NCBI GenBank assembly: GCA_963556695.1
Contig: CAUWAG010000008.1
Location: forward strand, 1,364,001 to 1,428,000
From: Anthostomella pinea
Lineage: Eukaryota > Ascomycota > Sordariomycetes > Xylariales > Xylariaceae
Reading direction: 5' to 3'
Length of the DNA: 64,000 nucleotides
Shown here: piece by piece, positions 1 to 11,061 of the stretch
Layout of the letters: every line of letters starts with the position of its first letter
How positions within the stretch are numbered: position 1 is the stretch's first letter
Translations under genes and position numbers: made by a program
The notes under the pieces: generated by a model
Database searches by the model: none
What the model was told of the DNA's origin: nothing
The model's input: only the letters and a program-made list of their open reading frames with translations

Positions 1-1
1 A

Positions 2-226
2 CCCGACCTCTCCCTCGAAATGCCTTCCCCGCGGACCCCCACATCCTGGGATTACATCAAGGCCGTCATGGAGGTAAAGGCCACGAATATGTTGGACGAG
101 ATCCATCCCGAATGGGAGCAGTACACTGATCTCGGTGGACATACGCCAATCAAGTCTGCAGTGACCACCCCGGATCACTCCATATTCAAAAGAAACTCAT
201 TCAAAAGGGCTTCGACGATGTACTAG
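2..226 (+). CDS. 3' end of an unidentified gene, cut by the window edge
   Basis: An open frame runs from the window edge (first complete codon at base 2) to a TAG at 224-226, so only the last 74 residues or so are visible. The segment has a helical, acidic part (SWDYIKAVMEVKATNMLDEI) followed by a polar tail rich in Thr, Ser and Lys that ends in Met-Tyr. The ATG at base 20 is probably internal, because the frame is open upstream of it. I do not recognise the family. The call rests on composition and the continuous frame, so it could also be a terminal exon whose start lies outside the window. Confidence 0.5.
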   Translation, partial: PDLSLEMPSPRTPTSWDYIKAVMEVKATNMLDEIHPEWEQYTDLGGHTPIKSAVTTPDHSIFKRNSFKRASTMY

Positions 227-1583
227 GTCGATCGAGAAGAACGACGAGAAACGGACGAGCTATGGGAGATATTAGTACGAAGAATGTCACGAGTGAAGAT
301 GGGATAAGCTGCGACATAATCGATCGCTCACACACACGATTCCTTCGACCTCCTTTTAATTCTCTCATTATGTCGCATGATACCCAAACTTACATACAAC
401 ATCACATTCATTAGAACCGGCGTCCGGGTTTGGGGGATACAATATTCACTCGTCACTGGTTGTCTGCCAAAAAGGGAGTTGATGGGAATTCCAGCATTGC
501 GTCTGCGTGAAATTCATGTATCGTATTGGGAAACATATAATGAAATTACAGTGCATAGATTATTATTGACTGGCCTTGATGCGTGCTCCTTCGATGTGAT
601 GGCTGCAACCACGACCGTGGCTCGTTATTTGGGCCCAGAGGTGCTCCCACTTGATAGAAGGTGACAAACGTTCGAGCCGAGCACCAGCAAAACAACATGG
701 GAAGGGTTATAGGTCGGACGCTCGAGTAAACAAAGCTCCACGAAGATGCAGGCTGGGTGTGGTGGCGAGCCATTTGCATGCACTCTTTTCCCGATCTCGA
801 TGCTCCGGTTTCGTGCGAGAAGCCGGTCATACATACGTCAGGCTGAGTAAGTACCTTGTTGTCGATATGGACGCGGTGCTCCCCCTATTTCATGCCCCTA
901 CCGCAACTGGCTCGAACCCCCCCCTTTTCCTAACCAGTCGGCAACCCCTGAGGTGTGCATATGAGTGAGTGTATGACACGATTGTAAATACGCAGGGAAT
1001 GCTCGCCTTGGCTAGTCTCACAAAGAGGCGAGTTAGGTGAGTTGACCAGAAAACTCCAGGGTATGATGCAACATCGTCATAGTTGTATGTTATATACATG
1101 ACCTCAGCAAGAGAACGAAACAGTAGCAGTTAAGAGGTCGTTTGTAGTATGCTTGGTTCGCATTGACTAACTAGGGCAAGATCTAACACGTCGAGTTGAC
1201 CGAGTTTGCTTGATGGTGTTGAATGTTGAATAGAATACCTAGGTATGCTGCGAGCCCTCGCTGCGAAACGTTGATTCTGTTGATTGTCTCCCTGAGGCCG
1301 CCTGCCGGTTGCGAACTGGGAAGACGTCGTTTGATATCCACCCCACGCCGGCAGCGAGAGACAGGGCCGCGAGACGGCTACAGAGGAGCGTTGGTGGTTG
1401 GTCCCTTCGAGACACGTTCAGACCGACATAGGTGCCCAGGCCAGAATCCCACAAGGGCAGCTGGTATAGCAAAGCCGTACTGTACCAACCCGCGCTCCAG
1501 CAACACAATTTCCGAAACAAATACTTTCCCGTCCGAATCCCTCCATCAACCAAATCAGTGAGGGAGCGCCCGACAGCCATCAA
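227..1583. other. Intergenic, no supported gene
   Basis: Open frames of 70-115 codons occur on both strands, but they overlap one another, have no recognisable domain and no consistent splice signals. I see no RNA gene or repeat. Confidence 0.4.
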
Positions 1584-2507
1584 TCAATTTCCCATAATAT
1601 GCCCCTGAGGAAAAGGCAAGCCAGGAGCCCAAACCAACACCGATGCGTACGACATGAGCCCCAAAAGAAACACCACGAGGAACCAGCAGCACCACGACAT
1701 CGCGCTCTCCCTTACCTCGTGCTCCTCCGGGTGGCGCGGGCCGCCGTAGGTGACGGGGAACGGGAGGAGCAGGGGCTCCTTCTCGGGGTCGCGGATCAGG
1801 CCGTAGCTGGAGAGTCGGGAGGGCTTGTTGCGTGGGGGTGTGGTGGTGGTGCAGGTGGTGGTCGAAGAGGGTGAGCTCTCGTGCGGGGAGGAGTAGGAAG
1901 AGAAGGAGTAGGAAGAAGGGCTAGTTGGCTGCTGCGTGGTGCCGATGGCGTTCATGATCATATTGGCCCTCTTTATTTGAGCGTCTAGCAGGTCGTCCGT
2001 GATGGTCTCGTTGCGGGATGGGGATGAGCTCCCGTACGGGGAGGAAGAGGGGGAGGAGGAATAGGAAGAAGGGCTGGTTGGCTGTTGCGTGGTGCCGATG
2101 GCGTTCATCATCATCTGGGCCCTCTCTATTGACAAGGCTAGCGGGTCGTCCGTGATGGTCTCGTTGGTGGAAGGGGATGAGCTCCCGTACGGGGAGGAGG
2201 GGGAAGAGGAGGAGTAGAAGTAGGCAGAAAGGCTGGTAGGCAGCTGCGCGGTGGCGGTGGCGGCGGCGTGCATCATCCTCGCGGCCCTCTCCAGTTCGGA
2301 GTCTAGCTGGTCGATCGTGGTGTTGGAAGAGGATAAGCTCCCGTACGGGGAGGAAGAGGTAGAGGAGTACGAAAAAGGGCCGGTAAGCCGCTCCACGGTG
2401 GGCAGCATTATCGCCTCATTCTCCAGTTCGGAGGCTAGCTGGTCGATCGTGGTGGTCTTGTTGGTGACGGGGCGGTAGGGGCTCATGGGCGTGCGCGTGG
2501 GCGACAT
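1584..2507 (-). CDS. Ser-rich tandem-repeat protein with C-terminal membrane anchor
   Basis: Single-exon frame of 307 residues. The frame is open another 92 codons upstream, but the next Met (2507) is preferred: a TATA-like element (CATATATC, reverse of 2659-2665) lies about 155 bp upstream of it and the extra residues are low-complexity. The protein consists of four degenerate tandem units of about 50 residues. Each has an acidic helical core (T-I-D-Q-L-x-S-E-L-E or E-T-I-T-D-D-x-L) followed by a Ser/Pro/Tyr spacer ending near SPYGSSSPS. A hydrophobic segment (about residues 272-293, WCCWFLVVFLLGLMSYASVL) follows, with a short tail after it. There is no N-terminal signal, so a tail-anchored topology with a cytosolic repeat domain is likely. 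No family is recognised. The repeats may be polymorphic in copy number. Confidence 0.6.
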   Translation of the reverse strand: MSPTRTPMSPYRPVTNKTTTIDQLASELENEAIMLPTVERLTGPFSYSSTSSSPYGSLSSSNTTIDQLDSELERAARMMHAAATATAQLPTSLSAYFYSSSSPSSPYGSSSPSTNETITDDPLALSIERAQMMMNAIGTTQQPTSPSSYSSSPSSSPYGSSSPSRNETITDDLLDAQIKRANMIMNAIGTTQQPTSPSSYSFSSYSSPHESSPSSTTTCTTTTPPRNKPSRLSSYGLIRDPEKEPLLLPFPVTYGGPRHPEEHEVRESAMSWCCWFLVVFLLGLMSYASVLVWAPGLPFPQGHIMGN

Positions 2508-3371
2508 CTTGGATTGGGCGATGAACTCGTCGTACGTGATGCTTTTATTGCAATGTATGATGATGGGCTGTTTCGCTCTTCTTGTAGATTTGTGTGTTGG
2601 ACTGGTTGGACTGATGGGAGGGATCTGGTTTGTGTTGGGCTGGTGGGAGTGTGTGTAGATATATGTATCGCTCCAGACTTGTATCGGAGATGGGGTCTGG
2701 CACACGTCAAGTTGACACGAAATCGACTTTTCACTTGCGAGAACCCTTTGGGCAGAGGCTGATTGGCATCTGAGCCTTTTCACAACAAGGATAGAGTTTC
2801 TGGCTAGTTGGGTGAGCGAGTTTCTAATAGTCAGGTGAGCCAGTTACTGACTGACAGGGGCCGCCCCTAATCAGCCGTGGCTGTCGCTTAGACCGACTGC
2901 TGCTCACCCTACAAAGGGCCGTCCAACCCACGATGATTCCTGCATTGCACTTCGGCATCTGATTCACGGTAACCCAGGCCTGCGCACTTGCCATTTGGTT
3001 AACTCTCCGCTCTAGGTCAGTCTAAACCTCAACCACCATCGAGTTCGAGCCAAGCTCGACATGATCGACACAGTGCGGGCACAACAGAACTTCAAATGGG
3101 ATTCATCGTATCATTTTCCGTTGCCATGATAGTACATCGCTATCGTATAGTCGTAATATGCTGCCGCCTTTTTCAAGCCCTCGACGCGTTACACGGACTT
3201 GATGGAACCCCTTTCCGAGGCAGTCGTGAGACCTTGTACGATCTCGTTGCCCATCACGTAAATCATATAAGAAGGGAAGATGAGCCAAGCACCGCTACGT
3301 ATCATCCGGTCAGCATGTCTACATAGCTCGTTAGGGCCCACGTGATAGGTGGCGTGTTGAGAGAGGGAATC
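2508..3371. other. Intergenic, no supported gene
   Basis: Contains the probable promoter of the minus-strand repeat-protein gene and the 3' flank of the next minus-strand gene. Short frames at 3096-3326 and 3103-3288 overlap on opposite strands and have no support. Confidence 0.4.
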
Positions 3372-3998
3372 TCACTTCGGGATAATCCACAGCGGAATCA
3401 GATCTGCGATGGTATTGTGCCCGATGTTGTCGAAGCCCGAAAAGTACTCGTTCAACCCTGCGCCAGGGTCAGCATGCCCGAACTACCTACCCTACGCAGA
3501 AACCGTCATCGCATCGATCACAGCCGCGGCGCGCCAACCCGAATCGCACTCACAGTAAAGCACCGTCTTGCTCAAGGTCATAACCGCAGCACTGAACGCC
3601 GTCAGCACGGCGAGGGCAGCCGGCCGCCCATCCAGGACCCTCGTGCTGCGGCCGGCAACGGTCTTGCCGCCGCGAAGGTACGTCCATACGTAGAAGGCGT
3701 ACATGGCGGTCTCGAGGACATTCAGCGCGCCCTGGGCGGCCGTGAAGCCATTGTGTGCATTGAACGCCTTCCAGCCGTACACGTGGTCGACCTCGCCGTA
3801 CAACTTGTAGGGTACATATAGCGGCCAGAAAAGGCTTCCGCCCTCCATCGTGTGCGGGCGGCCCAGCACGTACACGCTGTCCCAGACGACGAGCGGGAGA
3901 GAGATGGCGAACCAGATTAGGGTCAGATTGGACGGCGCGTGGACCCAGAGGTTGGGCGCTGCGGAGGAGGCTTTGGTGGAGGAGCGCGTGGTCACCAT
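3372..3998 (-). CDS. Multi-pass membrane protein, conserved-looking, family unassigned
   Basis: Two exons, complement of 3554-3998 and 3372-3457, separated by a 96-bp intron with a GTGAGT donor, GCTGAC branch site and CAG acceptor. Spliced length is 531 nt, 176 residues, in frame. After a short polar N-terminus the protein has about four hydrophobic segments: LIWFAISLPLVVWDSVYVLG (near residue 28), the ALNVLETAMYAFYVWTYL stretch, an Ala/Val-rich segment, and a C-terminal Trp/Ile-rich end. Charged and aromatic motifs lie between them (GRPHTMEGG, YGEVDHVYGWKAFNAHNGF). The spacing of RPH, the acidic residue in VDH and NGF resembles small EXPERA/emopamil-binding-like membrane proteins, but this is impression rather than a demonstrated match. 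Splicing replaces a premature stop with a plausible conserved C-terminus, which supports the gene model. Confidence 0.72.
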
Positions 3999-4947
3999 GG
4001 TCGCGTGTGGTTGTCGGGTCGTCGCGGTCGTTGGATTCGTCGGGGGTGATCAAGGCGTCGCGCCGTGGGTCTTCGAGGTCGAGTAGGTGCCTATGTCAAT
4101 AATGGATAGACTCAAGGCAGTTTGTCACAACTGAGAGGAGATCAGGATACTTATAAGCTGTTGTACTCGATAGCTACTGTCGAACATTGAAGTCATGAAG
4201 TCAGGCCATGCCGGCAGATGCGGGGACTGGAGCAACAATGCGGCCTCGGTTCGTATTCGTTCCGATGACCTTATTTGAAATATCCCAGCCTGCGCCACGC
4301 ACCACGTACAGTAACCGCGACCGCGACCGCGACCGCCAACATTGAACTACAACATTTAGTATGTGATAGAAGACTATTCGATGTGTAACATGACGGGGCA
4401 GTACTGTGTACGATCTATACGCAGCCCCATAGTGTAGCCTATCGACTTCATTGGCCAATTGAGGTTCCCCTTAATGCAGTCATCTCCCAGATCATGTCAT
4501 GTTTCTGGGTCATCAGATATCTATCATCCATCGCTGTCCATGCGGAATACGGAGGATCATGTAAGCCGCACAATGCACGCAACAGGCCGCAGCAAACTCG
4601 AGTGAATTCAATAGGTACGGACTAGACGAAGCACGTAGGACTCGCAAGGAATCGTAACATGAAGGTACACATACTTACCGAAGCAGCGACAATAACTCAA
4701 CGACTGAATGCTCTTTGTGATGAAGCTCAAGTCGAAGCTCATGAATTCTTGAATTCTTGAATAGACCGAAGCAGACGACAGGTCTACAGGCTCTCTGTCT
4801 ACTCGACACAGATCCCGACAGTAGTTACATATCACTCTATTCCTGATCAAATGGATCGACACGAAAGGTTCTGTCGATGCAGCTTGCCCTACCCACACGT
4901 TAAGATTCCATTCCGCACCTGAAATCCATATACTGATCGCCTTGGTA
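3999..4947. other. Intergenic, no supported gene
   Basis: Includes a short GCGACC hexamer run near 4315-4333 and overlapping low-quality frames on the minus strand. No RNA gene or mobile element seen. Confidence 0.4.
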
Positions 4948-5719
4948 TCATGCTTTGACGTTCCCCATAGCACTCTGCACCAACATCCGAACATACCAGC
5001 GATGCAGAAAGCCAATCTTGGCCGGTATCCCGTGCTCGGCGCCCTCGACATAGGGCGCGCCACTGCTGTACATGGCCGACTTGAAGCTGAAATGGGCCTG
5101 TTGCGACTCGCGATCGATCTTCGCACTGAAGAAGAGCAGACCGTCTGACGCCCTCAGGCCGGGCTCCAGCGGTGATCCACCGCATCGGACGACGATCTCG
5201 TTGCCCTGGTGCTCGACGACCTCGAAGTGGTTGGAGAACCTCAGGCCCTTCTCAAACTTCGACACCGCCAGGTCCGATGTGTGCCACAGGTTGTCGTCGG
5301 TTCCGGGAGGCTTGTCGTAGCGCTCCTGCAGCTTGCTCTGGGGCCAGAAACCTGGTAGTAGGTCAGTCATGTCATGTCTTGTTTTTTTATGATCGCACAA
5401 GAGAGACTAGGTTAGGATCAGTCTCACCCAAGCGACTCCAGATACCACGGCAGAACTCGAGCGTGAGCGCTTCCTCATTGTCACGAAGGTCCGGTCGGAT
5501 CTTGCTCAGGGGCACGCGCTTGAAACAGTCGTCCTGAAGAGCCGGGTTTCCCCTCGGGTTGTACTTCGCGTACGTCTTCGACTTGAAGATGGGGTCGTCC
5601 TTGGTGATGTTGACGAGGGTGGTGCTCGCGGCCAGGTAGGTCATTCCGGCAGCTGCGCTGGCGAGACCGCCCGTCACGCCCCAGAGGCCCGCCGTTATTG
5701 TCGTCCTGATGATGCCCAT
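4948..5719 (-). CDS. Conserved fungal protein of unknown function with N-terminal membrane segment
   Basis: Two exons, complement of 5428-5719 and 4948-5351. The 76-bp intron has a GTGAGA donor, CTGAC branch site and CAG acceptor; spliced length is 696 nt, 231 residues. The start at 5719 (MGIIRTTITAGLWGVTGGL) is chosen because it begins directly with an Ala/Gly-rich hydrophobic segment (about residues 5-30). The frame is open for 25 more codons upstream, but those residues are polar and less plausible. The rest is a soluble domain with motifs such as KRVPLSKIRPDL and a C-terminal half rich in beta-type sequence (NHFEVVEHQGNEIVVRCG, DGLLFFSAKI) that ends in a helical tail. It resembles a family of short fungal hypothetical proteins with a single N-terminal membrane helix. 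I assign no function. Confidence 0.78.
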
Positions 5720-7136
5720 GTTGAAGAAGCTTTGGCTGGAGCTACATGTATCGATGGGGATGGGAATGAACGTGGAACCAGCCCCGGCGCGCACGCGATA
5801 AGATCCATACGAGCGAGGTCCTCGTTAAAATTGGGGCTTCCGGAAATCGGGATTTAAAGCCGGTAGCAGCAGCGCCTTGACGACGGTTCAAATGTGACGG
5901 CATTCAATCTGAAGCATGAGACCCGAAGCCGTTGAGTCACAAGCGGTTGCCGTGTACATCTTGGCTTCGAATACATGGCTAGGAATGAGTTTCATGTGTC
6001 GGACGCTGATTCACAAGGCACTTCATGGGTAAAATTGTGGGATGAGCAGGCGATCATAACAGTCTGCATGTTCAACATGCATGGACAACCTCCATCCTAT
6101 AGTCATGGTGTCGACGGTTGCCCTCTATCTACAATTTTATCTAGCGCAAGATATCCCAAGATGGAAGCTGCTGGACATTGGTGACTCAACCGCGCAATGG
6201 TGAATGATCATTGAATATATGAGGGCCCCAACAGATGCAATACGCCGAAAAGGCAGTCATCACACAAGATAAAAGTGGCAGCAATCACAGGTCAATCTAG
6301 CACGCAGATATGACCGATAGCAAGTGGGCGAATTGGAAATCGGTTGATTTAATCGTGCGGAAAAAGTGTAAAGAGAAGAAGAAGAGAGGAAGACAGGCGG
6401 GCTTCACGATCCTAGCATTAAGAGATTTCCAGAGAGGTCCGCGGTCATGTGACCTGGTACCCACCATCACCAGCCACACAAAGCTGGGCGGGGCTCCGGG
6501 GCGCAACACTGGAAAATTTAACTTAAAAGCCCACTTCGATGTTTCTCTCTGCGGAGATTTCTTCCAGAGAACAACATTCAACACCCAAAGCATCACCATG
6601 TCAAATCGAGTCCAAAACCAGTGTCACTCAAGACAATGCACAACCCGATTATATTCCGATCGGTGAGGCCTGTCGTTTGCACACTGTAGATTCTCCTCAT
6701 GCTTACGGGTACCAGTACCTCTGGGCCTCTGTCAAGCGCCATCGTACCGGTACTCATTCTCGTACAATTTTCCCTTCCCCTGGAGACAGACAGCACGGAA
6801 CCCACAAAATGCCTACACATCGCGACTCATCAATGCGCATAGTGTCAACTTATTTTATCGTTCGAAGTGGGAGAAGAAACCAAGGCCTAGACAGCCGGTC
6901 CGATCCACCCTGTTGCCGTAGAACTTCAGTGCGGCAGCGGGACTAACAAGGACATACATGCATGCTTCCCATAGACATGTGACTTGATATACCTTCCAAC
7001 AGATGTTTGCTTACGCGTGGAACATAGTATGAAGCTGCTCAATAGTAGGCGATCACGAATTGATGGCTGATTGAAGTTGCTGACTCTTGACTACCTGCAA
7101 ATATGAGGTCTTAAACGTTTTCCATCCACGGATCCC
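5720..7136. other. Intergenic, no supported gene
   Basis: Frames on both strands (for example 6310-6666 and 6539-6946) overlap in opposite senses and show no domain or convincing intron structure. No repeat recognised. Confidence 0.4.
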
Positions 7137-7968
7137 TCACGGATTCCCCGGCGAACCATCATCCAAGCTGCTATCGAATTCGGGAATCATGTCACCGCGA
7201 GCTTTGTCAAGTTCCGACGCGAAGCTCGCATCCTTGATAGCGATCGATGCGCTTCCAAAGTCATATGCCATCAACTCGTCCCGCAGTGCCGTCGTAGGGA
7301 AGCCGTTCCACGACACCAGATCACCGAAGAACCAGGCGCCCGTGTCGTTCTCAACCGCATCATCGCCCTCGTTCGCGAAGCGGAAGTCGTGCGTAGAGAG
7401 GCCATCTTTATTGTATACGACCTTCGGATGCGTACCGTCCCAGCGGACGTCGCTCGCGTTCTTGACCTGGTACTCGCCGTGCTGCGATACACCGACGTAC
7501 TTGGCCTTCCCATTCTGAACCAGGACGATGACGTGTTCCCAGTCGTTTCGGTGGCCGGGATCGAGGGGAAAGTCGGCTATTGCCACGTCCTTTTCGAAGT
7601 AATAGTCGTACAGGTAGAAACACCAACCGTTGTTGCAGCGGGTCCGCGAATACACGTTGTTGTTGCTGAGATCCGAGGGGTCGTGACAGTCCTCGGCGAG
7701 CCCCGTGTCCTCGTGGTCGAGTCCCGGATTGATGTTGCCAGCCGCGTCGATGGCTGGTATGTTGTAACAACCGTCGGTATCAAAGTCCATGGCAGGTTGC
7801 CACCTACACAGCAGGTATCAGTCATGGCCGTTGTAGGAATGAAGGTTACGGCATACATCAGGTCGCCACGGTGGCCCTCTCTGGGAGGGCGGCAGGGGGA
7901 TCTCGGGCTTCGATCTTGGAAGCCACCTTGGCTGGCATGCCGTTTACTTGGGGAACGACAGAGGCCAT
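7137..7968 (-). CDS. NEP1-like protein (NLP/NPP1 family), N-terminal frame broken
   Basis: The conserved body is one exon, complement of 7137-7803, after a 53-bp intron (7804-7856; GTATGC donor, CTGAT branch site, TAG acceptor). It shows the NPP1 layout: an early Cys in DTDGCYNIPAID, paired Cys around NGWCFYLYDYY, and the signature heptapeptide GHRNDWE, where the usual second His is Asn. Known members are secreted proteins, some of them cytolytic on dicot plant membranes. Upstream of the intron, a hydrophobic secretion-signal-like stretch (VVPQVNG preceded by LALLMAS) lies in a different frame. It hits a TGA at 7858-7860, just before the donor, whereas the frame that splices correctly into the body has no signal. 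No in-frame ATG precedes the hydrophobic core. The N-terminus is therefore broken or misread, and the gene may be inactive. Family assignment is firm; integrity is doubtful. Confidence 0.8.
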
Positions 7969-8119
7969 GAGCAAGGCCAGCCCAGTGGCAGCGAAGCTCG
8001 TTCGAAGAGGTATTCCGATGACTGGTCTGGTGCTCCTCGAGAAAGAAGCTCTGAGTACGAGATGAGGTGAGGCACAGAGTACCCCTCCACGAGCCCAGAC
8101 GTCGATGGCGGTCCTCCAT

Positions 8120-9539
8120 TTATGTTCCCTTGATCACCACTTCCAGGTTCGCGATTCGAGCCGGCATCCTTTCGGGTGTTTTCCAAGACCAAGCTTTCGA
8201 TCTCGGCGCTGTGACTGTATGAGCTGAGCTTGATTCGAATGAACAGGGATGTGAAGAGTATGCCGTCCCTCACCTGCCATCTTCGGACTCGCATGAACAT
8301 TGGCTCGGCCGCTTGCTACCCTCCTGCATGTTGACCACTCCACGTTACGCGGGGTCTTGAAAGGCCAGCGATGATACCGTCAAGCGGCCGAAGCCTTGTC
8401 CTCCTATCAATCAAGCAACGTGATAGCGCCTCCTCCACTCCGTCCGGAGCAGATGTCAACAGTTGCATCGTGCAAAGTCTCCTGAGGTCGTCTCGATATA
8501 CCCAACCAACCAAGCGCGTTCCAATACTTTGTATCCGATTCGTTGACACCCCGCACAGTGCACGCCGCGGACCACATGCGCCTGACCATCAAGTGCTTCC
8601 CATTGTCCCACTGGAGGCCGAGTTCCTGAAGATCTTCCGAGATCGGCAATCAATGCAGAGCCTCGTCACATGCCTGGCAGTAAGTAGTCAATTCAGACTC
8701 CCCTCCCGATCAATCTGGTCGTCAACCTTCATCCCCTTCCCATTGGAACCAAAAGATGGCAGATGAAAAGGACCGACTTCTCCTTGGTCGATTCACCCCA
8801 GGTCTTTGCTCTCGCACGATGGATCAAACGGGGACCTCATTCGTTCATTGAATTCGAGTTCACATGCTAGGACCTGGGACAGTGTTCACCTGTGCTACTC
8901 TAACTTCTCCGTTGACGATATGGGGGGTCGTGCTTGTGGGCTGTGTTGTGGGCAACCCGTACACTACTCTTCCAAGGTCTGGCAGCTCTACCACAGGATT
9001 CTAAATCATGCCGAGCTTCATGGTATCCTGACACTCTACGCATCGAATGCCACGGTGCGTTGGACGCTACACTCAAGGTCGTTCGACTCAGTTCGAAGCG
9101 AGTGTAAGTATATTTAGAGCAGAATGACATTCATTGCCTGTAACTCCGTCCTTCACAGTCTACCGCCCTGTGTACTCAGCTCGAAGCAAGATGTAGGACT
9201 AAATTGAAAATAACTGGAACATTCGTCTGCGTCCTATTTTTATAATGAAAACTTTCAGCTCCAGAACGCTATGCAATTTTCGGTATCTGTGGCCGTGATG
9301 AAAGCAAACCAGGAGGTGATATTGCGCGCTTCTGGCAGCAGAGCGAAGAAGTAAGGATGGCTTATCCTCCGGCGACGCTGCGCACGTAGCGCTCCCGTTG
9401 TTAGACGCCATTTTAAGTAAACGAAGTTCGCTACTGAGAGCAATTACAGTGGTGATCTCGTGAAGGGCATATGTATTCGCTCGTCGCGCTACCGTAACCA
9501 CGGTCGGACGCAAACACCGTACCAACAAACAGCTCGGCT
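8120..9539. other. Intergenic, no supported gene
   Basis: Several 65-130-codon frames on both strands are mutually overlapping and unsupported. No RNA gene or repeat recognised. Confidence 0.4.
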
Positions 9540-10376
9540 TCACCTCTCCCATCCTCGTCTCATTCTCAAAGCTCCAGCAAACCATCTCACAATGGTCGTC
9601 AACTCATACTTCGTCAACGCCACGCGCCCGGCTTCTTCAATCGCTTGCCGGATGTCGTTTGTTTCTGCCTCGTCTCGCAAGGTATCGTCCTGTATAGCCT
9701 GGCTGCGCATACCAGTATTAATAAGGTGCCGAACGTCCTTCCCGCTTTCGCTTTCGATTTCCCAATAACGCGGCAGCATCCCTGGTCGACTGGTCTCATG
9801 TCCGGGCGTCACGACGACCCTCGCGGTATCGCAGTGGTCGTCCCCGACCCACCATGCTCCGCGGCGGTCGTACGGCCAGGACCACCACGAAGTCCCCACA
9901 ATCCTCACAGCTTCCATGCAACGGATCGCCTCCAGCGGCAGGCTCTCGATCTTGGCGCATACCCCCTGCTCGGTCTTTGTGTTACTGACGATAGCGAACT
10001 TGGTGCTCGACCAATATTCACGAGAGGCCTCCTTGTAGTATCCGCAGGCTTCTTGATACAATATCTTGCAGGTGAAGAGTAGCGAGTCAGAAGGCGGTGC
10101 GGCGTCCAAGAAGTCGATCTCGCCTTCTTCGAGGGTAGGCTGCGGGGAGGAAGTAGAGCTTCCAACGAGTCCACCAGACATCCCCTCTCTCAGCGCTTGC
10201 CACGACCGGGAGAATCGGGCTGGCTTGGACTCGGGCCGCCGGTAATGGGGGCCGTCTTTAGTGAAGCTCAGCTTGTATATCGCGTTCCGCAGCTCTGATG
10301 GGAGCTTGTGCAATAGACGGCACATTTGCTGCGTGTTTACCCTTAGATGCCTCAAAGACACTTGGGGCTCCTCCAT
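9540..10376 (-). CDS. 2EXR/F-box-like domain protein
   Basis: Single-exon frame, 278 residues from the Met at 10376. The frame is open for another 104 codons, but the upstream part is cysteine-rich and unlike a protein N-terminus. Near residues 22-38 lies LLHKLPSELRNAIYKLSF, the Leu-Pro-x-Glu-(L/I)-R-x-x-I-Y pattern typical of fungal 2EXR and F-box-like N-terminal motifs. It is followed by LLFTCKILYQEACGYY (about residues 112-127), the usual second helix with L-x-x-x-C-(K/R)-x-(L/I). The C-terminal half contains Trp-rich WWSWPYDRRGAWWVG and a helical, charged tail. Such proteins often act as substrate adaptors or have no known function. It borders a cluster of F-box-like genes of a different type. 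The two motifs support the domain call; the function is unknown. Confidence 0.65.
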   Translation of the reverse strand: MEEPQVSLRHLRVNTQQMCRLLHKLPSELRNAIYKLSFTKDGPHYRRPESKPARFSRSWQALREGMSGGLVGSSTSSPQPTLEEGEIDFLDAAPPSDSLLFTCKILYQEACGYYKEASREYWSSTKFAIVSNTKTEQGVCAKIESLPLEAIRCMEAVRIVGTSWWSWPYDRRGAWWVGDDHCDTARVVVTPGHETSRPGMLPRYWEIESESGKDVRHLINTGMRSQAIQDDTLRDEAETNDIRQAIEEAGRVALTKYELTTIVRWFAGALRMRRGWER

Positions 10377-10742
10377 GTCTGCGTATAAACATTGTCTGGA
10401 GTACCGGACGAGATACAGATATGGAAGCAACAGCGCACGTCTGATAGAAGTTCGGGACAGGTGACGTTCACTTGTATGCCCAGGCAACCCGGCAACGAGA
10501 CAGAAAGGGATGCACTGCGCCACACTTCCAAGCCGAGCACCGCCCTCCATGCCATTTTTGAGCACGTGACCATTAAAGCATGCACAGCCATGCGCTCTTG
10601 GAGATCTTGCTGCTATGTAGTTACAACATTTGCTCGCAGACCCAAAGTGATGACGAACGCTCCCCGACACGTCCGCAAGTTGAACCATTGGTGCTAGCCA
10701 AGGTCCTACCTCACGAAGAACGTACCCTACTACTCTCCAGGC

Positions 10743-10907
10743 AGGGTTGCCACCCAGTCAGGGGCAAGAGCCCCGTCAACCACGATGTCCTCCTCGAGCT
10801 TCGCTTTGTCATCGTAGAAGAAGTGCTGCATATTTTGAATTAGCGCCTCAATGACAGCTTCGCTCTAGGACCCGCTACTCACCATTGTTGGCGTGCGTGT
10901 TCCAGAA
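10743..10907 (-). other. Coding-like segment, possible terminal exons of a small gene
   Basis: On the minus strand a frame starting at a CAG acceptor reads HFFYDDKAKLEEDIVVDG and continues for 13 more residues to a stop near 10743. Upstream is a good GTGAGT donor (near 10880) and a short exon-like stretch bounded by a TTAG acceptor with a CTGAT branch site. Residue composition looks coding, but I find no first exon and recognise no family. It could be a terminal exon of a small gene or a relic. Confidence 0.3.
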
Positions 10908-10920
10908 CCCTAACCCTAAC
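10908..10920. repeat. Two telomere-type TTAGGG units (interstitial)
   Basis: CCCTAACCCTAAC on the plus strand, which is TTAGGG twice on the minus strand. It is far too short to be a telomere. On the minus strand the TTAG could act as a splice acceptor for the coding-like segment next to it. Confidence 0.7.
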
Positions 10921-11061
10921 TCAGAATCAGATCACATGTTCGTTCGACGTGCGAGAGAGGTATTTAGTACCGTTGGATTCACGAGAAAGCTCTGGTGCTT
11001 GCGATGCAGCAAGACGCGGTTATTGGTTATTGTAAGATGAGTAGTCGTCTTCGAGACACAG

